From: Kwoniella bestiolae CBS 10118
Lineage: Eukaryota; Basidiomycota; Tremellomycetes; Tremellales; Cryptococcaceae
Assembly (NCBI RefSeq): GCF_000512585.2
Contig: NC_089241.1
Coordinates: 6,776,001-6,840,000, forward strand
Direction: 5' to 3'
Length of the DNA stretch: 64,000 bases
Of this stretch, positions 1-11,549 are shown piece after piece. Position 1 is the first letter of the stretch; each line of letters begins with the position of its first letter. The translations under genes and the position numbers were made by a program. Under the pieces are notes generated by a model. The model made no database searches and had not been told where the DNA came from. It saw only the letters and a list, made by a program, of their open reading frames with translations.

Positions 1-186
1 TCTGGAGGCGGCCAGGCTTTCCCTTCGATGCGTAGTATGGGGATGAACATGGGCATGGGTGTAATGCCCGGTATTGGTGCAATGGGGGGTATGCCTGGTA
101 TGGGAGCGATGGGAATGGGTGGGATGAGTGGGATGGGAGGTATGGGAATGGGTGGCATGGCTGGTTTTCCCAACGGGTTGGTGTGA
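1..186 (+). CDS. 3' end of a Met/Gly-rich protein (partial)
   Basis: The reading frame is open from the first base and ends at TGA 184-186. It encodes about 61 residues dominated by Gly and Met (repeats of the type MGMGG, MGGMPGMG), ending AGFPNGLV. The 5' part lies outside the window, so no family can be named. Such Met/Gly tails are low-complexity and usually disordered. A short intron (GTGTGA at 181 to TTTAG at 213) could instead replace the last codons and end at a TGATAA just downstream; I cannot decide between the two. The 333 bp before the next start hold no other convincing gene. Confidence 0.6.
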   Translation, partial: SGGGQAFPSMRSMGMNMGMGVMPGIGAMGGMPGMGAMGMGGMSGMGGMGMGGMAGFPNGLV

Positions 187-455
187 CTCGTCCTTTCCAT
201 TTTGTTTCTTTAGGCGAGGTGATAAAGGGATGATCGGTCTGGACTCCCCTTCTATACCTACGGTCCAGTTCCGCCCGTGGGGCGACTATCCATGATATGG
301 CCCGTTTCATCCTCTCCCTTTGGCCCCGTGACTCATGATAATTGTCTCTTCCACTTCATAAAGGAAGGAACTAATATAACTCGTGTGATAATATCATATA
401 TGGGCTCCACTTCCCATGCCTCTTCGCCTTCCCATGCCCCTTCATTGCCTTCAAG

Positions 456-463
456 TATTTAAA
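456..463 (+). promoter_or_regulatory. TATA-like box
   Basis: TATTTAAA lies about 57 nt upstream of the ATG at 520, a plausible distance for a fungal TATA element. It supports 520 as the start of a separate gene rather than an internal exon of the upstream gene. Confidence 0.4.
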
Positions 464-519
464 CGTATACAAAGCTGACTCCTGGACTTCAACCACTTTC
501 CAAACCCAACCCGCAACTC

Positions 520-1693
520 ATGTCATCCATCTTCCCCCAACGACCCACTGCACACTACCGACGTGTCTCCTCCACTGAAAATCCTCATCGACAACTCAAC
601 GGCAAAACCTCCTCCTCTCCAACACGACAACCACGTAATTCTGATTCTCCCTCCCGCCAACCCAAATCGCCACTCTCACCATTCCATTCGCACTCCCATC
701 ATGCCCCGTCGATCGCACCTCGCTCACGATCCCATACCACCCCTTTACCTGTCACCTCGCCTGTCCCGCCATCACCCCTGACTCGACCTCCCATCACCCC
801 CAGGGCCTACAGTATGATGTACAATAACCCCTATCAATGGGGTGGCGCTCAAGGTGGCAACGGAATGATGCCTGGTGGGTATAATCCTTACATGATGATG
901 GGTGGTGGGAGTCAAGCTGGCTCCACGATGAATGGTCCCACCGCTGGAGGTAGTGCCGCTGGTACCATTTCCGCTCGAGGTGGTGCTCCCTCAGAAGGGG
1001 GGATGCAGGCGTTCGACTCGTCCAAGATGAAGCAGGGTAGAATGGGGCACTATGGCTATCTTGAAGGTCGAGGTGAGCATTTGTCTTGATTCAACCGAAC
1101 CGGCGGGGCTTGAATCAACCTCGGAAGACCGAGATCGCACCCATCGTCACTGACTCGGACGATTCTCCCTTCCTTTGTTCGCGACGTTGTAGCATAGCTA
1201 ACTTTCCTTTCTTTCCATACTAGAACTCGCAGGACCACCCGTGGGGTTCTTACCTGCTGGGGTCCAGCCTGAGCAATACGATTCCCCAGCTGCACCGTCG
1301 AATAATCAGATCTCCCCCTCGCACAGAGCAGCGAGTACAGCCGGTCAATCGTATTATACTGCACCTCCTTCACAGGGTGGTGGTGGGTCTGTCAATGGGT
1401 CGATGGCATGGGGCGATTCGGGTAATACCCCTAGAGCAAGGTATGATGGGTGTGAGTTTGATACCTCCTCCGTTTAACTTTACTTGTTAGGGTGTGACTG
1501 ATGAGGATTGATGGTGGTAGCATCCACAGCTGCGGGATACGTCCAAGCTGATTTGGATACGCCTTACCCCCGAACCAACGGTGGAGGAGCATCCTCAGCA
1601 TTCACGAGGTACGGTCCTGATGGGTCGATCGTTAACGGTATAGACGGTAGGATGGGGATAAACCATCGAAGATTAAGAGAAGGGAGGGTTTAG
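520..1693 (+). CDS. Low-complexity hypothetical protein, three exons
   Basis: Unrecognised. The model is exons 520-1072, 1224-1451 and 1521-1693, with GTGAGC and GTGAGT donors and phases that match at every junction, giving 317 aa. Residues 1 to about 90 are rich in Ser, Pro, His and Arg. Residues 90-165 are rich in Gly, Met, Asn and Tyr (NPYQWGG, GYNPYMMMGGG). The C-terminal part contains PPVGFLPAGVQPEQ and ends in a basic RRLREGRV. There are no membrane segments or catalytic motifs. The composition resembles disordered, prion-like or RNA-granule proteins, but this is only a resemblance. The second acceptor could also be nine bases further on, without changing frame. The Met/Gly-rich neighbour just upstream is similar in composition, so a longer shared gene cannot be excluded. 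Confidence 0.6.
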
Positions 1694-1998
1694 GCGTCAA
1701 GTCAAGTCATTTCCATTTCTCTTACATTTACCGCTGAATTTTGAATTTCTCTCTGTATTTTGTGCATTCAAGCTCGTAGTATCTCGGATTCAGGTGACTT
1801 TGAAAAGGTCAGTATACTATTTGTGTAACGCTTCGATACTTTTTTCATATATCCATGCGGTTCGGTGGTTTCTGCGATATTACAATGTATATGCATAATG
1901 TTTATTGTACATGACTAGGTTGCTTGAAAATTGGGGATTGACGTTGATGTTGTAATGTAAAAGGCAGATCGTCGCTTGTCGTATAATGTCGTTCATCA
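1694..1998. other. Convergent intergenic region
   Basis: AT-rich 3' flanks of the converging genes on either side. I see no gene here. Confidence 0.5.
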
Positions 1999-4304
1999 TC
2001 ACCTTCTAGGACTAGGCGTCCAAGTCATCCTCTTCTCTGCCTTCCCGCCCCAACCAGATCTACTTTCCATGACTGCCCCTCTATTCTTCCCTCCCGTCGA
2101 CATCCCCCCTGAGCCAGAAGAGACCATCGGACTTCTCCCTACACTTCGTTCCAACAACTTCCTACCCGCTGGTGTCAGACCTTCAGCCTGTCTTCTTGGC
2201 GTAGCAGAGGGGGGTAACATCCTCCCTACCCCTGGGGTGTGTTCTCCTCTCACGGATCTTTGAGTCCTATCTGCCGCTGCGCGTAGAGTAGATCTGGCAT
2301 GTTGGGGAGTGAATGATTTGGCTCGTTCAGAGATGGATCGACTGGCTTTATCGGCCAATTTCCTTCCTATCTCATCTCGGCGCTTGGTCTCGGGCAATTT
2401 GAATGATCTGCTTGAATCTAATGGATCATCATTTCCATCTAATGCTCTTGGTGTCGAGAGGAGTGTACCCCACGTGAGGAGGGATGGGAGGTCCTGAGGC
2501 GAGGGGGAGGGATCGTTAGGTAGGAGGGGATAGTTGTTGATTATTGGCATGGAAGGTTCTCGGTGGTCTATCACAGATGTATCAGTATTCTCATACCACC
2601 GATGACAGGAGAGGGATGAACCTACATGGAGTACCTTTTACCGCCGCATCGACCCAACTTCTAGCTGGACTACTTCCCCTTCTACTACTGCCTTCTCCTC
2701 TGTTGGGTCTCACTTCCTCTTCGTCGGGTAAACGCGTGTTCGCGTGAGAGATCGTAGGTGGGTTAGCGATTGTTTGAGCGTTTGTAGGTCGAGGTTTGGG
2801 GTATGGATTGGAGTTGGAATCGGCAGGAAACATTAGGTTGTTACGTGTCTATCGGGACATGTCAGCTCTCTCGTCATTCTGAAATCTATCACTGAGCTCA
2901 CTTTATAACCCCACTGATCGGCACCACTACCCGCCAAAGATATGGTGTTATCCTCCTCACCCATCACGGCCGTTTCTACTCTCAACCTCATGGCTTTTTC
3001 CTCGTCGCCCCTTCCTCTTCCTTCGCTTGCACCAGATGTACCTTCCCGGTAGGGTACGATCTGTCCATCTTCTGTTGAGATTAGCGCTGTACCTGGTAGA
3101 CCAGCTTCCGTCAATGCTTGGGTGAGAGGGTGTTTGGGTGGTAAGGGTATTTCCGCCAAATTGGACTGAGGTGCGGAAGGAGTATCACCAGCTTTGATGA
3201 GTGCTGAAGATGTCGATGCAGACGCATGAGGTACCAGGGCACTATTCTCTTCTGATACGGTCGCCTCACATGCGGTGTCGTTTGCGGATGACGCTTCTTT
3301 GCCGCTTGTAATAAGCTTGACATCTTTCCAAGCTTCCCCCTCATTCCTATCTCGTCCACCTTCCGCCAAACCGCCAATCAACCTCGTTCCTTCCCCGTTG
3401 ACCCTCCAATTCCCACTGGTAGCAACATCCAGAATCATCTTCCTCTTCTCCTCACCCTCTATTCTCCTCTGATTAGCTTTCTTCTCAGCTTCCCATGCCC
3501 ACCCCCATCTCTCTTCCCTTCTCCGCTTGTTCTCCTCATCTACAATCTGCACGAATGACGCATTATCTTCTGACGTATAGTTCCTCTGAAAAGCATCCAA
3601 CGATAAATCATCTCGTATCATCCTCTGCCTTTGTCTTTTCGCTGGTCTGTTTGAGGGTCCAGCTTCATTGGACCCGGAGGCAAAACCAGTACCGTCCAAC
3701 TCGTCGTAGTCTTCATATCCTCTTCGGTTCGTTTCACCGCCCATGGGAGTTTCCCACCCTCTCGCTCCGACAGGTGTTCTCGTAGGTCTAGCTCGCCCCC
3801 CAGGTAACGAGATGTAAGGTGTACCAGTCATAGCATATTCCGTCATCCTCGTCCGACGTACATGCTCAGCATCAATATCATCTAAACTCCTTCGTCCACC
3901 TACTGGCGTACTTTTACTACTATCCTTTTCCTGAGCTAGGTGGGCCAGCTTCCTGATAGAGGATGATAAGAGTTCTGGATCATTTTCAGTGAGCGCAATG
4001 AGGTAGTCGTTCGTCGCGTGTAGATGGGGGAGGTTGGGGAAGAAATCACGGGTGATGATGTGTGAGAGGGCGTCGGTATATGTATCTTCCTATTTGATGA
4101 GGAGTAGTTAGCATTGATGAGGTATAAGAGATAAGAGATAAGGAGTGATCGTCATGCCTTATTTCGCGATATAGTAGGAAGAAAGGAGCTTACATCTAGG
4201 ACATGTTGTTGATATAATGATTTCTGACCTTTTTGAGGACCGGAGATAAGCTTTGGTGCGGGGCCTGTACGAGGGATGAGGGCGTTGCTTGGTTCTCCGG
4301 ACAT
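1999..4304 (-). CDS. ESS2: Splicing factor ESS2/DGCR14 (Es2 nuclear protein)
   Basis: Nuclear protein of the Es2/DGCR14 family, associated with the spliceosomal C complex. The model has four exons: 4194-4304, 2902-4089, 2626-2848 and 1999-2567 (696 aa), with phases consistent throughout. Family hallmarks are the N-terminal LYQQHVLDEDTYTDAL segment followed by IITRDFFPNLPHL, then SLDAFQRNYTSEDNASF near residue 210, TRNNLMF directly after the second intron, and LTWG near the start of the last exon. The C-terminus is basic and Ser/Pro-rich (LTPAGRKLLERS). I chose the ATG at 4304 because the conserved start follows closely; an in-frame upstream ATG at 4355 adds an unlikely hydrophobic extension. 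The third donor could be GTACTC instead of GTAGGT, which removes three residues in frame. It is divergent from the amidotransferase gene across 667 bp. Confidence 0.92.
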
Positions 4305-4971
4305 GGCGGAACGTTGAAACGATAGGCCAAAGACCACGATAGATGATGTGATCAAGATACTGTATTGTATGTTTAAATGAGAACGAACAGGTGAAGTGAT
4401 GAATGGATTCGAGGTGAGTTGGGTGGCAACATTGATGACCCACGCTTAAACGGGTGGCTCAGTTAGATTGCAACGGTGATGCCACATACATACCCCATCA
4501 AAAGCAGGTCAGTCACGCGAGCATCCCATATGATTGATATGATATGATGCGATGCAGTAGCAGTACCATCTCATGCACAACGATAGTGATATCCGCGATG
4601 CTCGGAAGTGATGATTGTGGATACCATCATTAACTGGAATGTCGGATGGATGAGATATGGCAAATGCAGATTGATCGTCACTGTATTTGGTTACCATAGG
4701 TTTCGGCTGTCCCCGATGATGGTGATGATGAAACTCATTCAATTAAAATGTCATCAATTGCCCCATCTCGATACGACATGGTATCGCCTGACGCTTTGTT
4801 TTTATAATCAACATTTAATTTCCATTCGACTCGATATTCTTATCTACCTGATCTACCCTGTGCATAACCCCTTATCGCCCACGAGCACCTTCGATCTGCT
4901 GTGCATATTGTATCTTTTACCTATATCTTCCATTCATTTCTTGAGTATTCCAATTACAACGTGTTCCTATA
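4305..4971. other. Divergent promoter region
   Basis: Intergenic sequence between the divergent ESS2 and amidotransferase genes. The ORFs here overlap on both strands without splice support and look non-coding. Confidence 0.45.
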
Positions 4972-6298
4972 ATGACCAAACGGACCATCCGCGTCGCCCT
5001 CTTAATCAACGATACACCCGTGAGCTCGTTGAGGACTTTGCATTAGTTACAAAACTTAGCTGACAAGAGATCGTCTGCTTAGGTACCTGCTGTGATAGAT
5101 GAGGATGGGACCTGTAGGTTACATGGTTGTCATTGTTAGGATGATTGACCCTGACGGCTGTGATATTTTAATCGCAGACTACGATATATACAAGCGATGG
5201 CTTCTACAATCACTGTCCACATACCCTGATATCACCATAGCGAAGAACACCGAGCTTGTGATCGATGGGTATGATGTGGTGGATAAACGAGAGTACCCAC
5301 CTGATGAGAGGTTGTTGGCTGGTGCTAAGGATGGGTATGATGCGATTATACTGACTGGATCCAGTGGGTGTATATCCCTTCCTCTCTTTCACTGTCAAAA
5401 TACTGTAGCATCTTCCGGGACTATACAAGATACTATGAAAGGGGTCCACTAACACTCGTTTCCGGTAGAACACACCGCCCATGACTCCTCCAACCCTTTC
5501 ATTCCACCCCTAATCTCCTTCATCCGTCGTCTGACTTCATCTTCCGAGCACGGCCATCTCAAATTCATAGGTATCTGCTTCGGACACCAGATCATATCCC
5601 TAGCATTGGGTGGGGAGTGCGCGAGCGGACAGAATGGATGGGAGATAGGTGTGTATGGTTGTACATTAACGGAAGAGGGCAAGAGGTGGTGGACTTGGCA
5701 TGGCGAGGGCGAGAAGAAGGTCAATGGGGGTTGTGGATATAGTAAAGATGGGAAGAGGGTGAATGGAAGTCTGGATGGGGATGTTAGGGTTGATGGTCAG
5801 GGCGGGGATGAGAAGGTGGTGAGCATACTCTCCGTTGAAGTGGAGTATCAAATGCTGATGGACGAGACATATTCGGATGGGATAGTACCTGGAACAGATG
5901 GTATGCATTCTTACTTCCCCATAAGAATTGTGATAAGATGAATGGGGGAAAGGCTGATCCTCATCCCACAGCACCGAGACCACGTCCCAACCGTCCCACC
6001 CTCATGCCACCTCCTACTCTCCACACCCAAATACCCTGTCCACTCCTTCGTCCGCTATCACCCCTCCTCCTCACAATACGAACCCATCGCGCAGATACTG
6101 ACCGTCCAGGGTCATCCGGAATTCACACCTTCCATCGTATCGCACATCATCGATGCTAGAGCCACCACCGGGGTGTTCAATCAGGAAGTCACCAAGGAAG
6201 CCAGAAGGAGAGCAGGTGGGAAAGGATATGGGGGCGAGGGGTTTGGGAGGATCGGTTGGAGCGTTTGGAGGGTTTTGTTGCAGGATGTGCCTGCTTAG
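4972..6298 (+). CDS. Class I glutamine amidotransferase-like protein
   Basis: Five exons (4972-5019, 5083-5113, 5178-5363, 5469-5884, 5972-6298) give 335 aa. It starts MTKRTIRVALLIND. The GATase1 fold shows as ILTGSKHTAHD followed by FIGICFGHQI, where Cys is the expected nucleophile, then HRDHV, and VQGHPEF with the His and Glu of the catalytic triad. This matches the stand-alone fungal amidotransferase-like group (yeast YLR126C and relatives), thought to be hydrolases of gamma-glutamyl compounds; the substrate is not evident. An insertion of about 70 Gly/Asp-rich residues follows the conserved IGVY strand. The fourth intron uses a GTACCT donor, the only phase-compatible one, so the residues around DGI/HRDHV are the least certain. 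Probably cytosolic, as I see no signal peptide. Confidence 0.87.
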
Positions 6299-7171
6299 TT
6301 TCAGAGGGATTAGGAAGATTAGGAAGGAGCCCTAGGTTGGTCTTGTACTTGATGCAGGGCTTGTATGTAGTATTATATTAGTAGTCATCTGATGAAGGGC
6401 ATTACCAGGCAATTGTAGAGTGATTGATGAGCGTATCAGTCTACATCCTCTGATGAGACAGCTTCTCAATCTTTCTCGATTAATCTCCTCGATACGCTAC
6501 TGGCAAGTCAAACCTTCGCTCGATAGATAGACGTTCATCTGGCGATACTGATGAACCATCTCAAGTGATGCGCTCCTCCTCCCCCCTCACTCGCTTGCAC
6601 CCCTGTATCTCAAATTATCGGGGCACCCTGAGCCAATCTTCTGTTTGGTTGTGAGGTTGTATGGTGCGCCACATACGCGATAGCCACATGATGAATCAAC
6701 TCAACTGTGTGTTAATCCTTCGGCCCTTTTCCGATGAATCCGTAGTGTTGCGGACATGGCCAAGCTTAAGCTGCGTTTAGCGTTTGGTCTTTCGCTTTTG
6801 CTCTTGTTCGATTGCAGCATTGTCACTTGATACCCTCATCAATTGAATTAGTCCATCACTCACGCAGTAGTACCCCCGTACTGGATGTACTGTGTCCGTC
6901 GACATAACATAGACCGGTAAATCATAGTAGACGATTAGACCTGACAATCACGTTGATAAAGGAAAATCCTTTGTTACAATTACGGTTGATGAAGAGTAGA
7001 AAGGGGATAGATACAACATACCTACTACGCGTGATCCATCAAGAAAACAGATACAACCCATCACGACTTTTATATGATACCATCGAGACCGCCTAGCCTT
7101 CAACCGCGTAACACATCATATCAAAGCTCAATCTAGCAAGATATCCGACGCGAACCCAAACTCAATCCAAC
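6299..7171. other. Intergenic region, upstream of sugar transporter
   Basis: About 870 bp with no ORF of interest. A TTTTATATGA stretch near 7070, about 100 bp before the ATG, may serve as a TATA element. I see nothing else. Confidence 0.4.
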
Positions 7172-10100
7172 ATGTCAGACCCCTCCGTCCCCCTCGTACG
7201 GGGCAAGACCAACGCAAAGCTCAAGGGGAACTCTTTGCTGTATAGCGTGTCGGTGTTTCTCAGTATAGGAGTATGGTTATTTGGGTGAGTACTGACGTAC
7301 GGTCGTACTTCTTTGGGTTGAGCTGATAAGGTGTGGGTGGATAGGTATGATCAAGGGTGAGTGGTGGGGTCTGAGCGGTGTATGATATGTTATGATTGGG
7401 GGTCATACTGATTGGTTGTTACTGGTGGACGGATGGATGGATAGTGTGATGTCAGGTGAGTCAAGTCTACGTTGTATATGGTTTAGAATCGTTTGCTCAG
7501 CTGGGCAAGTCGAGCTGATACGTGATTTGCCTAGGTATCATCACTGGACCGTATTTCAAGTGAGTTATGCCATCTTTGCGGACGAGTTGTAGATAGTAGG
7601 CATTACTAATCTGGCACCTACTTGTAGAGCGTACTGTAAGTGTGATCATTATGGGGATATCTCAGGATCGATTCGCTCATGCAGCGTATCGTGATAGTCG
7701 ATCAACCGACAGCAGGAAAAGTGGGAAAGTAAGTTGACCCATCTCAGCATGATCTGGCGGTGCGATGCTGATAAGTGATTTGTGTTCAGCATGGTAGCAG
7801 TCCTAGAGATAGGAGCGTTCAGTACGTCCGTTCCCCCATCTTTTATCATCTGAAATGATTCTCACTACATTGACTGATATCATTTCGTTGAAATAGTAAC
7901 ATCACTAGCAGCAGCGCACCTAGCAGATAACTACGGACGAAGAATGACACTGCGAACGGGCGCTTTTGTATTCACCGTTGGAGGGGCTATACAAACTTGG
8001 TGTATTGGGTTCAAGACCATGTTACTTGGTAGAGTCATTAGTGGGTTTGGGGTGGGCATGTTGAGTATGGTTGTGCCCATTTATCAGGTGAGTGGTTGGA
8101 GCTATCTTAACTTTCTCATATGAATGTGGAATGTACAAGCTGAAGAGGAGTCGATGCTGATGATTTCGATGTGAAACAGTCCGAAATCTCACCTGCCAGT
8201 CATGTAGGTTTCTATCTGCGAAACAGCGGGATGCAGTGCTGACGATGATTACAGAGAGGTCTACTAGGTTCAGTGGAGTTTACAGGAAATATCATCGGAT
8301 ATGCTTCTTCAGTTGTACGTATCTCCTGATATCCACATCGCTACCAGTCAAACATAATACGGTCAATCATTATCTTCAATCTTTTCTACGCCCCCCGCTA
8401 ACAACCCCAAAGTGGATAGATTACGCCTGCTCATACCTCCAATCCGACGCTTCATGGAGGATACCCCTCTTCGTCCAATGTCTCGGAGGTGCCATCCTCG
8501 GTATCGGATCATTCATCACTCCTGAGTCTCCTCGGTATCTTATCGATACGGATCAGGATGTAGAGGGATTGGCGGTGATAGCTGATTTCCAAGGGAAGGA
8601 ACTAGATGCGCATTCTGTACAGGAGGAATACAAGGAGATTAGGGATGCCGTGTTACTTGATGTGGGTGGACTTCGTACGGGGGTATATAGAGATACCATG
8701 CTGATACTTGGACGATGGTATAGCGTGCGACTGGGGACAGAAGCTACAAAGCCCTTTGGAGGAGGTATAAGGGAAGGGTACTGATTGCTATGAGTAGTCA
8801 GATGTTCGCTCAGCTTGTGAGTGTTTTGTGGTATGTGATACGTGAAGGAAAGCTGACGTAGTTGAACTAGAACGGTATCAATGGTGAGCTAAGGAAGCCA
8901 GCTCTGTGCAGCTTTTTATTCCTAATTGACTAATTTTCGTGCTTGTCTTACGCAGTCATCTCATACTACGCTCGTGAGTCGATCGCCCATTCGGCATTGT
9001 GTAGCTCAGCTAATGGTCTTGTGCAGCTTTGGTCTTTGAACGTATGTTCATGAAGCCGATCGCATAGAATTAAGCTAATGTCGTACGCAGAGGCCGGATG
9101 GATCGGTCGAGATGCCATCTTGATGACAGGTATCAACGCAATGTTCTACGTAGCAAGTTCCCTACCTCCGTGAGTTGGGTAGTCATTGCGCCTCCCGAGC
9201 TCTATTGCTGATGAGATATACCCAGATGGTTCTTGATGGATCGTGCTGGGCGACGACCCATCTTGCTTACCGGAGCAGTCGCCATGGCTATCGCTCTGAC
9301 CGCTACGGGATGGTGGATCTACATTGATCAAGCTATTACTCCTAATGCGGGTGAGTCATCCCAACTATCTCGAGATTTATCGCGCGCTGATCAAAGAACA
9401 GTGGTGATCTGTGTGGTAATTTATAATGCTGCGTTTGGTATGAGTTGGGGTCCTGTACCTTGGTGAGTGTTCTGACTTGATCAGTAAGGTCGCAGAGCAC
9501 TGATCGTAGTGATAGGCTCTATCCCCCTGAGATCATGCCTTTACCATTCAGAGCTAAGGGTGTCTCGCTTTCGACTGCTACAGTGAGTTTCTACTGTTTA
9601 AAAACCTGTATGAGCAGAGCTGACATAACTCACGCAATGTGTTAGAACTGGCTATTCGTGAGTTTATCTGATCTGAGAGACGGGCACGTAATATTTGCTG
9701 ATATTCTGATAGAATTACTGGGTTGGTGTATCCACGCCGGTCTTCCAAGAACTCATCGGATGGCGATTATACCCCATGCACGCGTTTTTCTGTGCACTCT
9801 CATTCGTACTGGTATACTTCTTATACCCTGAAACTCGTGGTGTACCGCTTGAAGAGATGAACCTGTTATTCCAGGATGGTGAGTCTGCGTTGTATTTTTC
9901 GTCAGAATGCAATGTATTGATGAACGTTTGTCCAGAACCCGATCTCGACGACGATGAAGACGAGGAAGATAACGATGATAATGACGATGAGGATGAGGAT
10001 GGATCAGCCGGATCAGGATCTGGATCTGAAACTTCCTCTCTCGTTGGGGGATCTGGTCGAAGACGGTTCTCCGACGGATCGACCTTGCCTCTCAGTCATA

Positions 10101-10228
10101 AGGCACAATCTGACCAGAGGACGGGATTCTTCGGTAAGATTTTGGACTCTGTGGAAGGTGTTTTCGGGGGGAACAGTAGGAGGAGGGGCAGTGTGAGGGG
10201 GGAATATAATGCTGTTGGTGGACAATAG
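7172..10228 (+). CDS. MFS sugar transporter (sugar porter family)
   Basis: Plasma membrane transporter of the 12-TM sugar porter family. It starts MSDPSVPLVRGK. Family motifs in order are GYDQGVMSGI in TM1, then ADNYGRR, GRVISGFGVGML, PESPRYL, NGINVISYYA, DRAGRRP, GMSWGPVPWLYPPEI and PETRGVPLEEMN. Substrate cannot be told; a hexose or related sugar is likely. The gene is unusually split: after exon 1 (7172-7284) come exons 7345-7356, 7445-7455, 7535-7559 and 7628-7635, only 12, 11, 25 and 8 nt, yet all phases join to give the conserved TM1 region. A later intron starts GTGGGT after VLLD and rejoins at RATGD. The tail after the last TM is very acidic (Asp/Glu runs) and ends YNAVGGQ. A strong internal donor at 10134 may give an alternative C-terminus (see the next entry). 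Confidence 0.9.
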
Positions 10229-10303
10229 GAACTCGCGAGTGGGTGTCCCCTTATACTGCGCACGAAGGCAATACTCATCAAGCTGATCCGATACTGCTCA
10301 TAG

Positions 10304-10572
10304 GGCTCAATGCAAGAGGTAAACCCATACGTAAATCCCGATCGAAAAATAAAGGTAAACGAAAGAATACTCAGAAACAAAGACAGAGATTACCGGTCGA
10401 TCCGGAATTAGCCCAAGAATTCGACGAGAGTTTACCTAATTTACCTGAAGATGACATTGATATAGATCATAGAGAGGATGATGGTGATATTGGTGATGTT
10501 GAATTACATCCTACAGGTATGAGAGGGATTGAGTTGTTTAGGAGGAATACCAATAGTGTTGAGCCTCGATGA
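10304..10572 (+). CDS. Probable alternative last exon of the sugar transporter
   Basis: A GTAAGA donor at 10134 and an acceptor at 10303 preceded by CTGATCC would remove 170 nt, including the TAG at 10226-10228. The join (G|GG) stays in phase and opens 88 new codons ending at TGA 10570-10572. The new tail is basic at first (KPIRKSRSKNKGKRK) and acidic later (LPEDDIDIDH). No ATG begins this frame, so as a separate gene it would be unexplained. It is either the normal C-terminus or a splice variant of the transporter. Confidence 0.5.
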
Positions 10573-11549
10573 GTTACCTTACTGGTTTGTGTAGCATATG
10601 ATAAATTAGATTAGAATTTTTATTTCGTATTTTCCAGTTTGAGAATTCAGTATTATGCATGGTTTTGCCCATATTGGGAACGAGTCAACGTCTGAGTTAC
10701 TTGATGGACCAGTTTCGGGGTGCTGAGTCGTCTTTGATGAGAATCATCGTTCGACTTACTGAGACAAGATCAAGTGAAGATGACAGACGAGAGTGGAGGT
10801 TGATCGGGGGATGGGGCTGTGTTTCAAGTTGAAAAAGGGGGTTTTTTGGGTAAATACGTAATACACAGTGGTGCACAGCCCTTGAACATCGAGTTTACCC
10901 TGAAACATGTCTTTTGTCTTTTGTCTGGACTTTTTTGTTCGCACATCATATCACCCTTCTGCGGGGTGAAAAGCAGCAAAGTACAGCAGAGCAGGACGCG
11001 TATGACAACAATAGACGAAACACTCCTACACCTGTACATAGTATCAAGCTGTGAAGTAGATGCAATCTCATGTCGTCACAATCCTCACTCCTAACAAAAG
11101 ATAGCAAAATTTCATCCTCTGGTATAGATAAAAGATAAAAAGACACCTTTGACAGTCCTCGTTCTCATACATTTCCACTTGTACAGAAAACAGAAGATCG
11201 ACGATTAGAATATCTAGTAGTGTTAGCGTGGAAACTATCAGGTGAAACTGCGCGATATCGACCCTGTCAATTGACATTACAACGGAGACAGTTACATCAT
11301 ACATCATACTCTCGCTCCAATTACAACAATCATTTCAACACCACATACGTTCAACTCTTTCACTACCTCTCCATCAACATACATTGTACATCACCTATCA
11401 AGGTATCAACAACCACCAACCGAGGTGATCCACAGCACCAAAACAAATATCAATAATCCCTTACCTCTTCACTGAGAAAGGTACACCACACTCACACTCT
11501 TTTCACCCCACCTACTTAGTCCTCAACCGAGAGACCCACCACAACCAAC
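10573..11549. other. Intergenic region and probable long 5' UTR of the channel gene
   Basis: About 975 bp. The last 250 bp are rich in C and A (CAACCACC-type), typical of fungal 5' leaders. ORFs on both strands overlap and look random. I see no RNA gene. Confidence 0.4.

Noticed and set aside
10013..10380. Minus-strand ORFs over the sugar transporter C-terminus
   Set aside because: They overlap a well-supported coding exon in another frame and show no domain.
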